A stretch of 64,000 nt of DNA from Parasponia andersonii. Taxonomy: Eukaryota; Streptophyta; Magnoliopsida; Rosales; Cannabaceae. The translations under genes were made by a program, and so were the position numbers. The DNA is taken from assembly GCA_002914805.1 (NCBI GenBank), contig JXTB01000086.1:134381-198380 (forward strand), read 5' to 3'. Below are positions 23,530 to 35,462 of the stretch, piece by piece (the stretch's first letter is position 1; every line of letters starts with the position of its first letter). The notes beneath the pieces were generated by a model. It did not search any database, was not told where the DNA came from, and was given only the letters and a program-made list of their open reading frames with translations.

Positions 23530-23889
23530 TTTGGTAGGAAGGAAAAAGTTTGACGAAAAATAAGGAGAAATTAAAAATTTAATTTGTTTGGTACAAAAGA
23601 AAAAGAAAATGAAGAGAAAGAGCAAAGAAAAATAATTGTGGGCTCAGGCAACTATTTTTCCCTGAAAATGGGTAAAAAAAAAAAAAGAGAGTATTTTTTA
23701 CTAATATTTTAAAATTAATTTAATAAATTAATTTTGTACACTAATTTTTAATAAAATGATAAAATAATTATTTTAAAATAAATTAATTAATTTTTTTTCT
23801 GATATACCAAACAATAATAAAGACATAAAGAAAAAATATTTTATTTTCCATCTTATATATTTTTTCTCCATTCTATTCTCTCTCATAGC
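23530..23889 (+). repeat. Dispersed MITE-like repeat, copy 1
   Basis: Begins TTTGGTAGGAAGGAAAA and ends TCTCTCTCATAGC. The purine-rich left half mirrors a pyrimidine-rich right half, so it can fold on itself. A homologous copy on the opposite strand lies at 26647-27020. Non-coding. Confidence 0.5.
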
Positions 23890-24404
23890 TTAAGTGATTC
23901 TTATTTGGTTTAAATAACACCCTAATCTACCACATATTATTAACGTTTTAGCCGAGTACCACTTCAAATAAATCACTTTTATCAACTAAATACACCAGCT
24001 GATGTTGAAAAACAAATGATCAAATAAGTTTATAATATGATTACACCTGAGTGCGTAACAACAACAAAAAGTCATGGTTTAATTAATTTGGCCGTCGGTA
24101 AAATGGGTACCAAAAACTTATATCAATATAATTAGATATCTATTTCCATAATATTTATCTTAAAATGAAATTATACTGTTTAAAATATAATGATTAAAAT
24201 AAAAGTCCCGTCATAATAAAAAAACTTGGTGTCGTGTTAGCTCTATCAGATAAATTGAGTACGGTGGTAATTTATTAGTTATTTCGCAATAAGCGAGGGC
24301 AATATTGAAATTTGGCTTTTTAGCTATCAAGATTCAAGAGAAAGCCATAGTATAGAGAACCCTTTAAGAAAGCTTTTTCTCTACCACTTTCTTTCAGGGG
24401 CAAG
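23890..24404. other. Intergenic DNA before the 24.4 kb GC-rich island
   Basis: No gene seen. The last 100 bp (CTTTTTCTCTACCACTTTCTTTCAGGGG) could be leader of a + transcript or trailer of a - transcript across 24405-24795. Confidence 0.35.
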
Positions 24405-24695
24405 CTAATCCAATTTCATGGCAGCCACAACCTCCACCAGTTGCACCAGCTTCTTCAGCCTCCGATCGAACCCGATGGAGCCCAAAGTCCGGACCTCATC
24501 GAGCCATGGCTCACCCGGGTGCGGAAAGGTTGATGGAGTGGCTATGTGGCTCATCAACAGCGTTACCACGGCTTTCTTTGCCTCATTAGAGAGGTGCTCC
24601 TGCATCCGCATAGCCACCGTAGACGACGGAGATGATGCAAACGACTTGCCGTTGATTTTCAACGACGGAAATCTTCGACATGATGGTGGGACCAT
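24405..24695 (-). CDS. Possible small protein or gene fragment, unidentified
   Basis: A minus-strand frame of 96 codons, starting [13 protein letters not shown] and ending [12 protein letters not shown], inside a clearly GC-richer island within AT-rich DNA. The product looks protein-like ([54 protein letters not shown]: amphipathic helix pattern), but I do not recognise a family. The frame stays open a little upstream, and TTATTTCCTTTCCCAG just before the start looks like a 3' splice site, so it could be a last exon or a retained fragment. The opposite strand also has an open frame (24418-24768, 116 codons, Ser/Cys-rich) that reads less like a protein. Function unknown. Confidence 0.35.
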   Translation of the reverse strand: MVPPSCRRFPSLKINGKSFASSPSSTVAMRMQEHLSNEAKKAVVTLLMSHIATPSTFPHPGEPWLDEVRTLGSIGFDRRLKKLVQLVEVVAAMKLD

Positions 24696-24795
24696 CAGCC
24701 GGAGGAGGACTGGGAAAGGAAATAAGAGAAGTTGCGGAGCAATACTCGTTGATGATGAAGATCACTAGTGTTACCGATATATTAAATTGGGACAT

Positions 24796-26646
24796 ATTCC
24801 ATGTTAATTCCCTCTTTTGGGTAAGTGATCAAAATTTCATGTGGGGCTATTGGCTTTAATTTGGAGTTTGTTGTTTGTGGTTTTTTTTTTTTTTTTGGAA
24901 ATTAAGGTTGGAAATGTTGATGAAAGAGAGAAGCTAGTACTTGTGTTAATTTACTACTTCCTATAACTACTGTTTTGAATATGATCGGAATAATTGAAAT
25001 AAGTAAATATACAGTTTCCTCCATGATTTATGGATCTTTTGTATACAATACTATTATTTCATGGCCCATGCTCTGATTGCATCTAGATTCTAACTAATAA
25101 GTTACGTGTGAAGGTTCTTGTTCCCCCCCCCCCCCTCCCCTCCCCTACTAACCATATAGAATTCATTGACTTTTTCTTTTTTGGGCAGAAGAATTCATTT
25201 AATAATCTTGAATGAGGAATTTGATCAAGTACTACATAGTATTCTGAAGTTCATGTTCATTGAGTGCCAATTAATGTTTTTTTGGTTCATTTAATTTTCT
25301 GAAATAATTCATGAGCTGGAAAGCGAGACATATTTAGACATCTTTCACAAAGAAATATACATTTTTGATACATATAATGTATTACTATCTATTTGAAATT
25401 GACCCTCATGAATGCTTTTTCCACACTAATAAATAATAATAGATATACTCAAGCAAATAATAATAAATATATATATAGTTTTTCCCGGCTGAACTTCTCG
25501 GCAGAGAGATGCATGGTTTTTTTTTTTTTTTTCTTTTCGGTTGTGTAGGTATCACCAATTTGATTGTAATAGATTATCTTAGTCTTACCGAATACTTGAA
25601 TGAACTGCCAACTGGAATTATAAAATAAAAAAGGAGTAATCATCTATTATTGGCTCGTAAATATATATTTCATTTTTGTAAAAAAATTATATTATGCATG
25701 TGCAAAAGTAAACCGGCACCTAAAGATACTTTAGAGTAATGCTGTCAATTCGGAAATCATCATGCTGCTTCATCGGGCAAAGTTTCTTTTTCTTTTTTTT
25801 TTTATATTTATTTTTACTTTGCCTCACTTTTTTGTTTTGTTTGGTTTTTCATTTATTTAAAATCAAAGCGTAGGAAACCCCACTCTATATAATGTAATAT
25901 AAAAATATAAACTATCACGAAAAGAGATAATAATATGGAATCCAAAGACGGACGTGCATGCTTAACAGGCACAATGCCTATACTTCTTATATATGGCTAG
26001 TAAGAATATAATATAACGTAATGCCTATTATCATAAAGAACATCTTTATTAATTTAACCTGTCTAACAATATTTATTACCAAGAAAAAAAGAACAAAGAC
26101 TCATCAACTAGGGAGACAACATTTTATGAGGAGACAAACGTCCCTCTCGTTATGTACCTCAGAATTCGTATGTGTGTTCTTTTAAAAAAATGATAAAAAA
26201 AATTAACTGCTTGCTATTAGGGTTTGAAAAATAAAATTTCACGCCATAGATTACTGTATACCCGGGCCAGAAATATGAAGCAAAAGTTATACAAATACAA
26301 GTATAAAACCGATTGAAATGAACTTTACCGCGCATGAAACTTGTCTCGCTTTCACAAAAGCACTTCAAAATTCGAACGCATATATAAACTTTCTTTCTTT
26401 CGTTTAAAAAAAAAAACAAAAAAAAGCTTTCGCTTTATAGGGATTCGGCGCAAATAAAATTTATTTCCTCTGACTTAGTGCCATAAATTAAGCACTTTGG
26501 CTATAATTTGAATCTGACATTTGATTGGTAAGTTGTCAGTTTCAAAGGGTGATGATACCTAATAAGTATTATTGCTTGGTCAATATTATAACAATTGGCC
26601 ACTCCTCGGGAGTCCTAAATCTTGTAAAATAGTATTCGGCTTTGAG
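24796..26646. other. Intergenic DNA with homopolymer tracts
   Basis: Contains a cytosine tract with C-rich extension at about 25124-25145 (CCCCCTCCCCTCCCC on +, potential G-quadruplex on -), poly-T runs and no recognised gene. Confidence 0.45.
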
Positions 26647-27020
26647 GCTATTTTTGGCAGGGACAAAAGAAAATAGAAGGAAAAGAAAAAATGAGAGGAA
26701 AAAAAATATGTAAGAAGTAAAGAAAATATTTTTTTCTCGTATTTATTTGGTATATAGCGAAAAAAAATAGTTTAATTTAATATGATAATTTTATTTCTAA
26801 TGTTATTATTATTTAAAATTAAGTACCAATATACTAACAAAATATTTTTTTCTTATGTTTTCTTCACTTTTAGGTGAAAAAAATTTATATGGACTCTACT
26901 ATTTTCTTATTTCTACTTTTTTATTCTTGTTTTTCTTTTACCAAATAACTTAAATTTTCAATTGCTCTTTACTTTTCCACCAAATTTTTTTTTTACTCTC
27001 CTTTTCCTTCTTACCAAACA
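26647..27020 (-). repeat. Dispersed MITE-like repeat, copy 2 (inverted relative to 23.5 kb)
   Basis: Its reverse complement begins TGTTTGGTAAGAAGGAAAAGG and follows 23530-23889 along its length, including the ATATACCAAA string and the closing pyrimidine-rich block. Confidence 0.5.
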
Positions 27021-29188
27021 TATAGTAAAATAGCTGAATTTTTGGCCTCCTCGAGACTCATGTTTGATTTTTTTAAGGGCTTCTAAGAGTTTTATTGAAA
27101 AAATAAAAAGAATTACAAAAATATGGTACCAAAAACAATAACACAATGAAATGATATTGAAATTGTATTTTTAAAAATTAAATGTCATACTTTTCTAAAT
27201 ACTTTCATTATTGATTTGTAGTTATTGGTTTGTCTACTATTTTGGTTACTGAGTTTTAGTCACCATTTTCTAATTTCTTGTTACATTCATTTTGGTTACT
27301 ATTTTGTAATTTGTGGTCAACTATTTTAGTTACCAGTCATAAATTACTAATTTGATTATGAGTTACTAATTATAATAAAAATTATTAGTTATCAGTTATA
27401 AGATTGATTACTAGTTACTAGTTATCAATAATTACTCAATTTATAAACTAGTAACTAGTCCTTCAAATTAATATTATAGGCAACTTGTAAACAATAGAGA
27501 CAAAAGAAAAAATAGTTAGAAAAGAAAAGGAAATAGAAAAAGTAAAATAAATAGAAAAAAAAACTAAAAATGAGCAAAACACAAAAAAAAATAAAAAGGG
27601 AAAAAACTGAAAAAAAAAAAAAAAAGACTTAGAAAGGTTTGAACACTTCACATGAAAAAAAAAAATGGATACCATACCAATCCATTAAACGTCTAGCATT
27701 TAAGATTTATTTCTTCTTTTTTATTTTATATCTTATGTTCTTTTTTAATATTACTTTTTAAAAATACTAATTGGATACGATATTGATGGATTAATATTTT
27801 TTTGACTGTATTTGTCTAATTCTTTTACGTGTTTACCGTGTATTTCTTAATTTTCTCTTTTTTTAATAATATAGTAAACTACTTGGTATATATCAAGTCT
27901 AAAAACTAATTTACAGAGTAAAAATATAAATATACATAATATACAAATTAGATTTATTACATGAATTAATACCTATATAAATATACATAATATACAAATT
28001 AGATTTATTACATGAATTGTTACGTCTAAATAAGGGCATTAAAGGAGTTTGAAAGTCCCAAATCTGATATACCAGTTCAAGAAAAACTTGATTCGAATTC
28101 GTCCTATATGATATTTTAAATTTCCATACGACACCCAGCTCCTCACAAAATTAAATAATCAATAATAACATGATTCTACATCATTTATATTAAAGTTATA
28201 TATATATATATATATTCTTAGTTGAGCATAAGTTGTCTAATAGAAGTCGAGCTGAGAATTTTGAATACTTATATTATAATTTTCTGGTAAATACTGACCA
28301 TTATTCACTAAGCAAAATTTTACAATAAAATACTTGGAAGAAACTCATTAGTACAAATTTTACGTGCATTAAGATAGTATTATTTGACAAATTATTTAAT
28401 TATAAAATAATTGATTAAATAAGTTGTTTGATTCTGTTGGAAAATGTGGTTATATTTTTGAAATATTTTCTATATTTGTACATTAGACTTGTATAATAAT
28501 AAGTGTATTCTTGTAACTATTTTATACTAGCTTATCAATTATACTTTATATTACTATTATTATATATATATATATAATATCATAAAATTAACCGAAAAAA
28601 AAGAATGGGGCTAAAGTCGACTTTGTATGTTGGCAAGTGTTAGCCGTACTTAATATTCTACTAGCCTTATAATAAAATCTATCTCTCTATTTCATTACTA
28701 ATTAGTAATAAGTGTTATATTTTCCTTTTTCGTTTATTAAGGTTTGTATCTATTTCTTAATTCTCCACTTAAGTTTTGTTTATGTTGAGAATCTTGCTCA
28801 TACTTATCATAAAAATTGTACATACGATTCTATTTATATGATGTTTTATGTTCAGAAACTTAGTAGTTACTTATCCGACTGTTGTATATATTTTTACGTT
28901 CAATAAATTTAATTGATGATATTTAGAGAGCTGTAATAGTTTATTTCTATAATAAACATATATACGTGCTTATTTTATCAAACTTACATCCTTGATATTC
29001 TTTTTTGTAGTTGGAAATAGCTACATTTTGATCTATTTTCTTATTGATTAGGTCTTTATTATTTAAGTTAAACTATTTCCACTAATTGTTGTTTTGTCAA
29101 TAGTTAGATATAATATTGTTGAAGTAAAAGTTGCAGATAGTATACTTATATTATTGAATTTATTGAGCACTTTAAGTAACGACATAAT
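27021..29188. other. AT-rich intergenic DNA
   Basis: 27200-27450 is rich in GTTACT / AGTTACTAGTTA-like strings, a low-complexity cluster. TATAAATATACATAATATACAAATTAGATTTATTACATGAATT is duplicated near 27923-28018. (TA)n at 28196-28213 and 28561-28576. No gene recognised. Confidence 0.45.
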
Positions 29189-30830
29189 GTTCTAATTTTT
29201 GGGAGAATGTACCTTAGAAAGTATTTGGCATTTTAGACAATTTTTATTGGATTTAGGTGCTATCTATTTGTTGTCAATAAATTCTATATTATGTCCCAGT
29301 TATATACATATGATGTTTATGTTTTCTATATTGCAAACGTTTAAAAGTATCTATGACTAATAATGAGCAATAAAGAATTATTTGTATGAAGTATTCATAA
29401 GTAGGAGACTAAATTTTTTATTTCATTATGTCTAAATAAAGAGTTCACACTCTACAAACAAATATGGAATACTTTATTTTGCCATAGAATGTTGTGTTAT
29501 CTATTTCAACGAGATTGATAAAGTCTCTAATTATCGAAGTATCTGAATTCGGATAGAAATACTAGTGCGTTATAAGAAAGTTACAAGTGTATTGAACTGG
29601 ACCAAGTAAACATAGAATTTAAGGTTAAGTGTCGTAACTCAATATTCAATCTTTCACTAATCTAGCACTATTACAAGATTACATTAATCTTAGTAATTGT
29701 CAGACTTACTTTTATGAGTTTTATCCTTTTGACTTACTAAATGACTAGTTCTAATTATATGGTTCGAACTTCGGTATCTTGGAAAATAAGATTTGTGAAT
29801 TGATAAAAACGCCATTCATGATTTAAACACTATACATATAATATTACTTTGAGTTTTTTCAAAGACTTGGATAATAAAAACTAGGCTCCAAGTATTTATT
29901 TTGTGAATTTGACTATGTTTGTATGGGCAGTTATAACCACTGTAGTCAATTATTATCTATTAGATGAAAAAGGACAACTCATAAGTAAATATGTATTAGA
30001 AGGGTAATACAGTAATTTCACCTCACTAATACGACATTAAATTGGGGGTATATCTGCAGGTATAGTATATATTAAATGGATCAAATTAATTAAAGTATTA
30101 ATTAGCTTCACATAAAATATATGACATTTAGTATAAGAGTACAATATTAGGCCTATAGTGACGTGCCCTAATATCAATAGACAAAACTCAGTTATAATTA
30201 AGAGTTAATTATAATTATACGTAATTGGCCTATTAGATCTTAGATTATTTAGATCCATAAGGTCCACTAACTAGCTTACACATAGCCCAATAAGCCCATT
30301 AGAGTTTACATCTTTTTAATACTTAAGAAAAAAATTTTCCTAAGCCTCTGTACAGTAGCGACGCGCCTACTACATGCAAAGTAACTGTGTTTTTCATGTG
30401 ACAGAGAGAAAAAAAGAGAGTGAGAGAGAACCGAGCTATCACAGAAGAATTCTTGTGTTCGTTCATGGTTGCCAAGAGAGAGATACCTATGACCTTAGAC
30501 GTGCAATCAAGGAGAAGAAAGAACGTCTTTTGGATCATCCGTTCATCTTTCGTTGGGAGTCAAGAATGTGTCCACACACTGGATCATTCAACAGACTCAT
30601 TAGAATAGATAAGAAGGCCCAATTGTTATGAAACGCTTACAGGTTTTATTCAAACTAAGATTTATGAATTGATTTATGTTAGATCAATGATTCTACATTT
30701 TTTGTTTTTGTAAAATTTCAAGAAAAATTTTAAAATATCAATTCCGTTGCATTCTTGATTTATTTACAAAACTACAAAAATCATTTTCGGTAAAAAAATT
30801 TTTCGAAATCAATTTTCAGAATTCCATCAC
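29189..30830 (+). repeat. Diverged LTR related to the solo LTR at 16.4-18.0 kb
   Basis: Its middle (about 29395-29870) matches the reverse complement of 17400-17850: GAATACTTTATTT, TATTTCAACGAGA, GTATCTGAATTC, ATAGAAATACTA, GTGTATTGAACTGGACCA and CGTAACTCAAT appear in the same order. The distal part (TTTTAAAATATCAATTCCGTTGCATTCTTGAT) parallels the LTR end. Ends are not resolved; TGTTCTAATTTTTGG at 29189 is only a candidate start. No pol sequence adjoins it. The ORFs at 30374-30631 lie in its transcribed leader-like, GA-rich part and are not proteins I can recognise. Confidence 0.6.
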
Positions 30831-30843
30831 TCACTTTTAGGCT

Positions 30844-30935
30844 TTATTCTTGAATTAAATTATATATGCTTTCTTGATTACATACAAGATTATTCTTGAA
30901 TTAAATTATATATGCTTTCTTGATTACATACAAGA
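30844..30935. repeat. Perfect 46-bp tandem duplication
   Basis: TTATTCTTGAATTAAATTAT... occupies 30844-30889 and is repeated exactly at 30890-30935. Being identical, it is a recent event compared with the diverged surroundings. Confidence 0.9.
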
Positions 30936-32193
30936 TTTAAAAGAGGAAGGTTCTTAGTTGGACATTTTGGTTGTGTCTTGTTTATCCTTTTGTTGGAGTT
31001 CTTAGGTGAGTCAATTACATTAGTATGTTGAATTGTGCTTTTTAAAGGAAATAAGATTTTGTGATTGGAAATTTTTAGGCACATGTCTCTTGTACCTTGA
31101 ACTACGAGTATTTCATAAGAAAAAAACTTAAAAAGCTCGAAAACGAGATAAGTAACATTAGACTTACAATGTAAGAATTATATATATATATATATATGAA
31201 TATGTAAAATCTTTGAATTATCTGTACATATGTATTTGTTATTCTACTTTACATGAGATATGAATACATAGTATATTTATATTGCTTTACAAATATTAGT
31301 GAATAGGATGTGATATGCCAGAGCCCAAATATGTTATCTGGTTCCTTCGGAGACAATCTGATTCTTTTAGGAATACTCTGACAGTGGTATGTAGGGTGTA
31401 CTCCTACTATATACAGAGTATGTAGGGCTCGAGACCTCTACACAGCTCATAATATGTTATTTATTATTTGTTATCTGAATGGCTCAAAATGCAATTCACG
31501 GTCTTATCAGACAATATAATAGACAAAAGGATCCCAATCATATGATTATTTGTTCTATGTTATGTGTATTATTCTACATCTGCATTCGTTTCTTACTAAG
31601 TTTTCATACTCATATGTATTCTTACAATTAGATGATAATGCCGATATGTGAATATGGCAGAGAAGTACCGACTTTCTGACCACAGTTTGTGTATATGAGC
31701 ATTTTGACACTGTAGTTTTCTAATGAAATATTTTGTACATATTTTTGAGTGTATATGTTTTATATATATATATATATGAGAGAGATCCACTATATATGTG
31801 TGTGTATAAATGTATACTTTATACTATATGTATAATTATGAGTAAAGTTTTCTTTATATTTTAGCATGTTTAAAAGGCTTTAATTATCCACTATTTTAGC
31901 AATTATAAGTCAAGTAGTGTCTCCTAATTTTAATAAGCTTATATAAATATTTGACACTTGCATTAATGAATCTGGGAGATGTTACTACCTGAGCCTGATG
32001 TAGCCAAGCACAGCTTAAACCTAATTATTCTTAGAGCCGAGCTCGGATTTAGTATTTTTAGATGAACTCAACTTGAAGCTCAACTCAAATCCTAAGCTTG
32101 AACGCAACTCGAAGCTCACTCTAAAAGCCCCAATGCTCTAAAAATTTTTTTTAAAAAAATTAAATAGTTTTTGACATTTATACCTATCTTTTC
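30936..32193. other. Intergenic DNA
   Basis: Contains (TA)n at 31181-31197 and 31761-31778 and a slightly GC-richer stretch at 31310-31460 without an open frame. No gene recognised. Confidence 0.4.
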
Positions 32194-32807
32194 AAAAATA
32201 ATGCAAAAATACAACCTTCAGAAAATAATTATTTTTCCATATGATTTTTACTGATATTTTTCTAAATACTTCAGCTAGAAGTTGTATTCATAAAATTGGT
32301 TTTTCTAGTTATTGCAAGAGACTAATTTTGTTTCTCTGTTGCATATTAGTTAATGGTTTCTAATAACCAACTAGGTAACTGAAACTAATAATTTAGTTAC
32401 CAAAAATTGAGAAACTAAATTAGTTTTTAACAAGAACTAGAGAAAATAAGTAATAATAAATAAAAGAAACCATATGTTTAATAGAGAAACCAAATAACAA
32501 GAATCAAAAAAACCAATTTGATTACTAGAAATTAAGAAATGAATTTAATTACTTGAAATAATTTAATTGCCAAAAACTAAGAAACCAAATTTGTTTTTAG
32601 CAATAACTAGAAAAATCAACGATGATAAAATAAAATAAATTGTTTATCAAAAAAACCAATGACAAGAATTAGATAAACTAATTATGTTCTTGCAATAATT
32701 AGAGAAACAACTTCTAGCTAAGTATTTAGAAAAATATCATCGAAAGTCATATGGAAAAATAATTATTTTCTGAAGGTTGTATTTTTTTATATTATTTATT
32801 ATAAAGT
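32194..32807. mobile_element. Non-autonomous DNA element with ~80-bp TIRs
   Basis: The left end at 32212-32290 (CAACCTTCAGAAAATAATTATTTTTCCATATG...GCTAGAAGTTG) is repeated inverted at about 32705-32790. The interior holds repeated segments of the type CCAAAAAYTRAGAAACYAAAT. No coding capacity. Its right end shares a string with the flank of the minisatellite at 11718-11752. Target duplication not resolved; outer limits approximate. Confidence 0.6.
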
Positions 32808-34839
32808 AGTGTAGACTATCCTTTTCTCAAAATTAAAAATGTAAGCCCGAATTAAATGCTAAGTTTTAAAAATATATATTTTAACAGAATATATGACTTA
32901 TAATACCTAAAAAAAGAAGATAAAAAATTCTTTTAATTATTTCTTTTATTAAAAGTACTCAAAAGTTTGTCTATAGTTTTATTTTTATTTTTGCATTTAA
33001 TATGTCATCTTATACTTTCAATAATTTTATTTGAGTTTTAAAAGCCTGAAAACCATACTCACTCTAGCATAAAGTCTCAAGCCTGGCCTGAAATAGAGCT
33101 TGAAGCATTTAAGATGGGATATGGGCTTTAGTTTTACAAATCTAAATCCGCTCTGACCCGACTCAAAATTTTTCAAAACCTGAAAGTTGAAACCTTGCCT
33201 AAACTCGAAAATCGTATTTGAGTTAGGCTTAGGCAACTCGATTTACACACTTATACTTTAGCCACTTTTACTAATTCATATAAAGAGTAAGTACAAATGG
33301 AATTAAGGGAAATATGAAACAATAAGTGGGAAAAATTATGATTCTTTTTCATATGTAACGAATTGATATTGAAACATGTGAAAGGAAAAGTCTTTCCCTT
33401 TCCTCATTCTATTTTCTCTCTATTATAGATTAGCAAATAACTCTAGGCAAAGTTTACTAATCCATGAAGGCCAAGATGAGTGGAAAGAAAATAGTGTATA
33501 AACACATGAAAAGAAAAACATCTATTTCTCATTACTTTTTTTCTCTATTACAAATTAATAATTAGAAATCTTTGTTTTGGCCACCTTGTTCTTATCGACT
33601 TATCCCCTTTGGAGTTAGAGCTTTTGGGATAGTGTCCGAGTTTAGGCCTTCTTAATACAAATGTCTATTTTTTAAAAAGATTTTAGTAAACTAATCAAAT
33701 ATATAAGTTGCAAAGTTAGCTCTAGGGAGTTAGAGGCCTTAGGCAAAAATTTAATACAATTCCTCTTTAAATTTTAATCTCTTGGAAAAATTTTTATATG
33801 TATTTCTTTCTTTTTACATATTTTTTTAAAAAATATTTCTTTATAAGGTTAATAATTATGCAAAACTTGATATCTATTAACTAACATTTTTGATATTCTT
33901 CAATAACTTGACCATTCTTAACTGTAATATGTTATGATGTTAAAAATTAAAATGATTACATCATAGTTAATATTCCTTCATCGAATTCTTAAAAAAAAAA
34001 AGAAAGTATTCTTTCATTAAAGCCTCGTAACAATAGTAAGGTGGTTCTGTATTGAATGTGAAAATATGTATAATTAATCTAAAGAGAATTATTAAATAAT
34101 AGAGACCATGATGAATTTGAAACTATACTGCTCCATATATACTAGAGTAGATTGTTAAGTATAAAACTAATCAGGTAAGATTGAAATCATTCGACAATTA
34201 TATTTGTATTTCCTTATATATATATATATATATATATATACTCTCTACTAAAGCTTGATTTTTAAAACTGTATCTATTGATCGAATTATATGTATGGGGT
34301 CTTTCTGAGTACAACTTCTCGTTAAAATAAATTATCAAAAGATTTTTTTATTTTATATTAAAAAAAACTAGCTTTATGTAGTAAAAACTAAAAAATTGAG
34401 CATCTTCGATCTCAAGGGGCCTTAGGCGAGTGCCTTCCTCACCTAGCCCTTGAGCCGTCACCGATAAGTTGACATGTACATTATATTAATCGATTTACAT
34501 AATATATAATTATAATGCTTAATATCAAAATTAAAGGGTCTTATAATAAAATTTCAAAATTTTGGGCACAATTTAAGTAAATATTCATTTTTTAAATCCT
34601 ATAACAAAATAACATGCATATTAGTTTATATACTAAATGGTAAAATATGATATACTTAATATAAAAATTAATATACTTATACATGAATTATTTAAATTAA
34701 TATATTCAATTAACTATCTAATAAATAAATTGATTTACTCCAAATAAAAAGAGCATATAAACTGAATTATTATGTCGATTAATTAATATCCTCGATATAA
34801 CAATTGATATATTTGTCATTTACCTATATATTTATATAA
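32808..34839. other. AT-rich intergenic DNA
   Basis: Long (TA)n run at about 34214-34241. The open frame at 33027-33236 (-) has no recognised domain. No gene. Confidence 0.45.
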
Positions 34840-35066
34840 GGCCATAATCCATGTATTTTTTTTTACTATCTATAGATATATATTTTTTAGCCGTTGGATC
34901 AATTATCTAACAACTACCATGATTTGAGTAATTGGAAAACAAAATAATAGTAATAAATAATATTTTTTCTCTCTACATTTTATTATGAAAAGACATAAAT
35001 GATGAATTTTAATTAGGCAAAATAATACCTATAAAAAGTTTAAAAAAAACTAGTGGACTATGAATC
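34840..35066. mobile_element. MITE of the TA-microsatellite family, diverged copy
   Basis: Carries family landmarks (TACTATCTATAGATATA, TTTTTAGCCGTTGGATCA, CTCTCTACATTTTATTATGAAAAG, GGCAAAATAATACCTATA) and is bounded on the right by a long (TA)n run at 35067-35093. Termini are eroded. Confidence 0.55.
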
Positions 35067-35093
35067 ATATATATATATATATATATATATATA

Positions 35094-35295
35094 GGATAAT
35101 ACTAGGGATACTAAAATTTGTACCAAATTTTTAATATCAACACATGTGGTATTTGAGTTAGCACTATTTTATTCGTATATTAAAATTTACCGCAGATAAG
35201 TTAATCAAATTTACTAATTGAATATTGTCAACTCGCACATCACATGTGTTGGTATTAAAAATTTGGTAAGATATTTGGTATACATAGCATTATCC
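35094..35295. mobile_element. 202-bp MITE with ~50-bp TIRs
   Basis: Starts GGATAATACTAGGGATAC and ends TACATAGCATTATCC; the two ends pair over about 50 bp (ACCAAATTTTTAATATCAAC and its complement). It sits at the end of a (TA)n run. ATA on both outer sides could be a 3-bp target duplication, but the TA-rich context makes that uncertain. Confidence 0.65.
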
Positions 35296-35307
35296 ATAAA
35301 TATATGA

Positions 35308-35462
35308 TTGTTAATCTAGTAGGTATTTTTTTTATCTGTGTGTAAACATTTTTTTAGCCGTTAGATTATCATCTAAAGGTGATCCAATAGTTATAATGAG
35401 ATGCATGAAAAAACATGCATCATTAATACAATTTCTCTCTCTTATTTTTTACTATAAAAAAA
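35308..35462. mobile_element. Left part of a MITE split by a CACTA-like insertion
   Basis: TCTAGTAGGTATTTTTTTTATC through CTCTCTCTTATTTTTTACTATAAAAAAA matches the first two thirds of the TA-microsatellite MITE family. The remaining third is found at 37877-37983, after the inserted element. Confidence 0.7.

Noticed and set aside
24418-24768. 116-codon plus-strand ORF opposite the 24.4 kb candidate
   Set aside because: Ser/Cys/Asp-rich composition typical of an antisense reading; the minus frame is more protein-like, though neither is proven.
27200-27450. Cluster of GTTACT/AGTTACTAG strings, considered as a regulatory array
   Set aside because: Spacing is irregular and the sequence is low-complexity; no evidence for a binding-site array.
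30374-30631. 85-codon ORF in the LTR-like region
   Set aside because: It coincides with the GA-rich leader-like part of an LTR relative and has no homologous frame in the related copy at 16.4-18.0 kb.
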